Source: CAZFXZ01 sp964523165
GTDB lineage: Bacteria > Patescibacteriota > Patescibacteriia > JACRDY01
Direction: 5' to 3'
Length of the DNA: 6,973 bases
NCBI GenBank assembly: GCA_964523165.1
Contig: CAZFXZ010000035.1
Coordinates: 1 to 6,973, forward strand
The notes under the pieces were generated by a model that worked only from the letters and a program-made list of their open reading frames with translations, had not been told where the DNA came from and made no database searches. This document shows positions 5,550 through 6,973 of this stretch, piece by piece. Each line of letters starts with the position of its first letter. The stretch's first letter is position 1. Position numbers and translations under genes: made by a program.

Positions 5550-6128
5550 ATGCCGAGTTTAAAAAATCAAATCGAAAGTTTATTATTTATCAGCCCGCGG
5601 CCTCTGACCTTTAAAAAATTAGCCGAATTGTTATCGTCTAAACCGGCTGATGTCCAAACAGCGGTCGAAGAATTAGTGTCTGATTATAAAGAACGCGGTT
5701 TGACTCTGAAAATCACTGCCGATCAAGTAGTGATGGCTAGTGCTGGTGATTGTCGTGAGGTTGTAGAAAATTTTGTCAAACATGAAATCACCGGAGAATT
5801 AACCAGACCCTCTCTAGAAACTCTAACAATTATTGCTTATCGTGGTCCGGTCAGTAAAGCGGAGATAGAATTGATCAGAGGAGTTAACTGTAGTTTGATT
5901 TTACGAAATTTATTAATCCGCGGACTAATTGATGAAGTTGACGGTCCAACGCCCGATCAACCACACTATGTCGTCAGTTTAGATTTTTTGAAGTTTTTGA
6001 ATGTCACGAGCGTTGAACAACTACCTGATTATGCCAAGCTCAATGCTGATGATAAATTGACAGCGCTTTTGGCTAGCGCTTTGCCAGCCAAACCTAATCT
6101 CGACGATGATGTTCAAGCTGTTGACTAG
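5550..6128 (+). CDS. scpB: Segregation and condensation protein B (ScpB)
   Basis: Dimeric partner of ScpA in the SMC complex, made of two tandem winged-helix domains. It has 192 residues. The first domain covers about 1-75 (NQIESLLFISPRPLTFKKLA, 6-25). The second covers about 80-150, with the family core ETLTIIAYRGPVSKAEIELI (90-109), RGVNCSLILRNLLIRGLI (110-127), and HYVVSLDFLKFLNV (139-152) in place of the common RP.LYGTT.EFL segment. The acidic C-terminal tail (LDDDVQAVD) is weakly conserved and is the part overlapped by the next gene. Six T bases separate it from scpA and no Shine-Dalgarno site is seen, so it probably depends on translation of scpA. Confidence 0.95.
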   Translation: MPSLKNQIESLLFISPRPLTFKKLAELLSSKPADVQTAVEELVSDYKERGLTLKITADQVVMASAGDCREVVENFVKHEITGELTRPSLETLTIIAYRGPVSKAEIELIRGVNCSLILRNLLIRGLIDEVDGPTPDQPHYVVSLDFLKFLNVTSVEQLPDYAKLNADDKLTALLASALPAKPNLDDDVQAVD

Positions 6129-6973
6129 TTTGGCCGCCGCGGCCTTGATTTGGCAACTGACCGTACCGTTGGCCAAAACCAATGATGTAATTGTTTGGCC
6201 AGAGACGGCCACGATTTCATCAACGGCTGGTGATGCAACGGTCATGAATTCGCTCCCGGCCTCAGCCGATAAACCTCGACCACCGATCAAAAAAGATCCG
6301 CAGGCTTTGGGTGTGGTCACGACGGCGGATAGCCTGATCGTCGTTGATCGGGCCAGTGGCGCGGTATTGTTAGAAAAAAACGCCGAGCAGGCCCGCCCTA
6401 TCGCTAGTATCACCAAGCTCATGACCGCACTGGTGTTTTTGCAACACAATCCCGGCTGGGACAAGGTTGTGACTTTGAGCTCTCAAGATTTGCAAAGTGG
6501 GGGAGTGGTGGGTTTGCAAGTTGGTCAGCAATTTACCACGCGCGATCTTTTTTACGCCATGCTAGTGCGGTCAGTCAATGCTGCCGCCGAAGCTTTGGCT
6601 CGCTCGACTGATTTATCGGCTGAGCAATTTGTGGCGGCCATGAATGAGCAGGCTAAAGCTTTGGGTTTGGATCAGACATCTTTTGTTGAGCCAACTGGTT
6701 TGGATACCAACAATCGTTCGACCGCCACCGATGTTGTTAAATTGGTTAATCTAGCTCTAGACGAACCAGCTATCGCTAATGCTACGACCCTAACCAATTT
6801 TTCTTTGCAAACTATTGAAGGTCAAACTTTTCATTTATCAGCCACCGATGAATTATTATCAAGTTTTTTAAATACTAACGGTTACAAAATCATTGGCGGC
6901 AAAACTGGCTATATCGATGATGCCGGATATTGTTTGACGGTTGCGGTCAGTGATCGAGCTGGCCATGAAGTGA
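6109..6973 (+). CDS. D-alanyl-D-alanine carboxypeptidase (peptidase S11), 3'-truncated by window edge
   Basis: Penicillin-binding-protein-type DD-carboxypeptidase that removes the terminal D-Ala from peptidoglycan stem peptides outside the membrane. From ATG 6109, 288 codons are visible and the frame is open at the window end; the TGA at 6971-6973 is out of frame. Residues 1-22 (MFKLLTSLAAAALIWQLTVPLA) form a signal peptide or membrane anchor, with no clear lipobox. A Pro/Ser/Thr-rich spacer (about 25-66) follows. The catalytic domain starts near 72 with DSLIVVDRASGAVLLEKN. The active-site motifs are SITK (nucleophile Ser100, Lys103), SVN (155-157) and KTG (265-267). The S11-type EPTGLDTNNRSTATD (194-208) is also present. 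An adjacent in-frame ATG at 6106 is an equally possible start. The gene overlaps the scpB end by 20 bases and has no visible ribosome-binding site. Confidence 0.93.
   Translation, partial: MFKLLTSLAAAALIWQLTVPLAKTNDVIVWPETATISSTAGDATVMNSLPASADKPRPPIKKDPQALGVVTTADSLIVVDRASGAVLLEKNAEQARPIASITKLMTALVFLQHNPGWDKVVTLSSQDLQSGGVVGLQVGQQFTTRDLFYAMLVRSVNAAAEALARSTDLSAEQFVAAMNEQAKALGLDQTSFVEPTGLDTNNRSTATDVVKLVNLALDEPAIANATTLTNFSLQTIEGQTFHLSATDELLSSFLNTNGYKIIGGKTGYIDDAGYCLTVAVSDRAGHEV

Noticed and set aside
6021..6464. 147-codon antisense frame over scpB and the carboxypeptidase start
   Set aside because: It is antisense to two recognised genes and its translation is compositionally typical of a shadow frame, with no motifs or ribosome-binding site.
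6971..6973. TGA at the window end as a stop for the carboxypeptidase
   Set aside because: It is out of frame (the frame reads GTG then A), and S11 domain sequence is expected to continue.
1..6973. CRISPR array, tRNA or rRNA gene, insertion sequence, or defence or toxin module
   Set aside because: No spaced repeats, transposase motifs or structured RNA genes were seen. The coding regions leave only one gap longer than about 20 bases (3929-3987), which holds the promoter.

Overview
This window looks like chromosome from a small-genome bacterium, most likely a member of the Patescibacteria/CPR (Parcubacteria-like). That placement is inference. It rests on an aspartyl-tRNA synthetase without the usual bacterial GAD insertion domain, very tight gene packing, several genes without a visible Shine-Dalgarno site, and short proteins of a style common in that group. 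All genes are on the + strand. The DNA is moderately AT-rich with many A- and T-runs. TGA is used as a stop (end of aspS), so a TGA-recoding code is unlikely.

Region 1 (1-3942) is one apparent transcription unit, cut at its 5' end. It holds asnS (C-terminal three quarters), an Nramp-family metal transporter with altered metal-site motifs, aspS, and a 65-residue proline- and charge-rich protein of unknown function whose start overlaps the aspS stop as ATGA. A clear intrinsic terminator closes the unit. Its hairpin contains the last codons and the stop codon of the small gene.

Region 2 (3934-6973) begins with a compact promoter. Its -10 box is a perfect TATAAT and its -35 lies inside the terminator's right arm and T-tract. 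It drives a second unit: a 98-residue predicted winged-helix protein, a YbaK-type aminoacyl-tRNA deacylase-domain protein with a lysine-rich tail, scpA, scpB, and the start of a D-alanyl-D-alanine carboxypeptidase (peptidase S11) that runs off the window. Gene gaps are 4, 1 and 6 bases, then a 20-base overlap.

Functionally, unit 1 pairs the two class IIb synthetases that charge tRNA-Asn and tRNA-Asp. Unit 2 combines a tRNA-proofreading-type domain, the two SMC-partner proteins for chromosome segregation, and a cell-wall trimming enzyme. This is mostly housekeeping DNA. No mobile element, CRISPR array, tRNA or rRNA gene, or defence system was recognised. The points most worth a second look are the Nramp transporter with a DPSG/SPY metal site between two synthetase genes, the GAD-less AspRS, the lysine tail on the YbaK-like protein, and the nested terminator/promoter.
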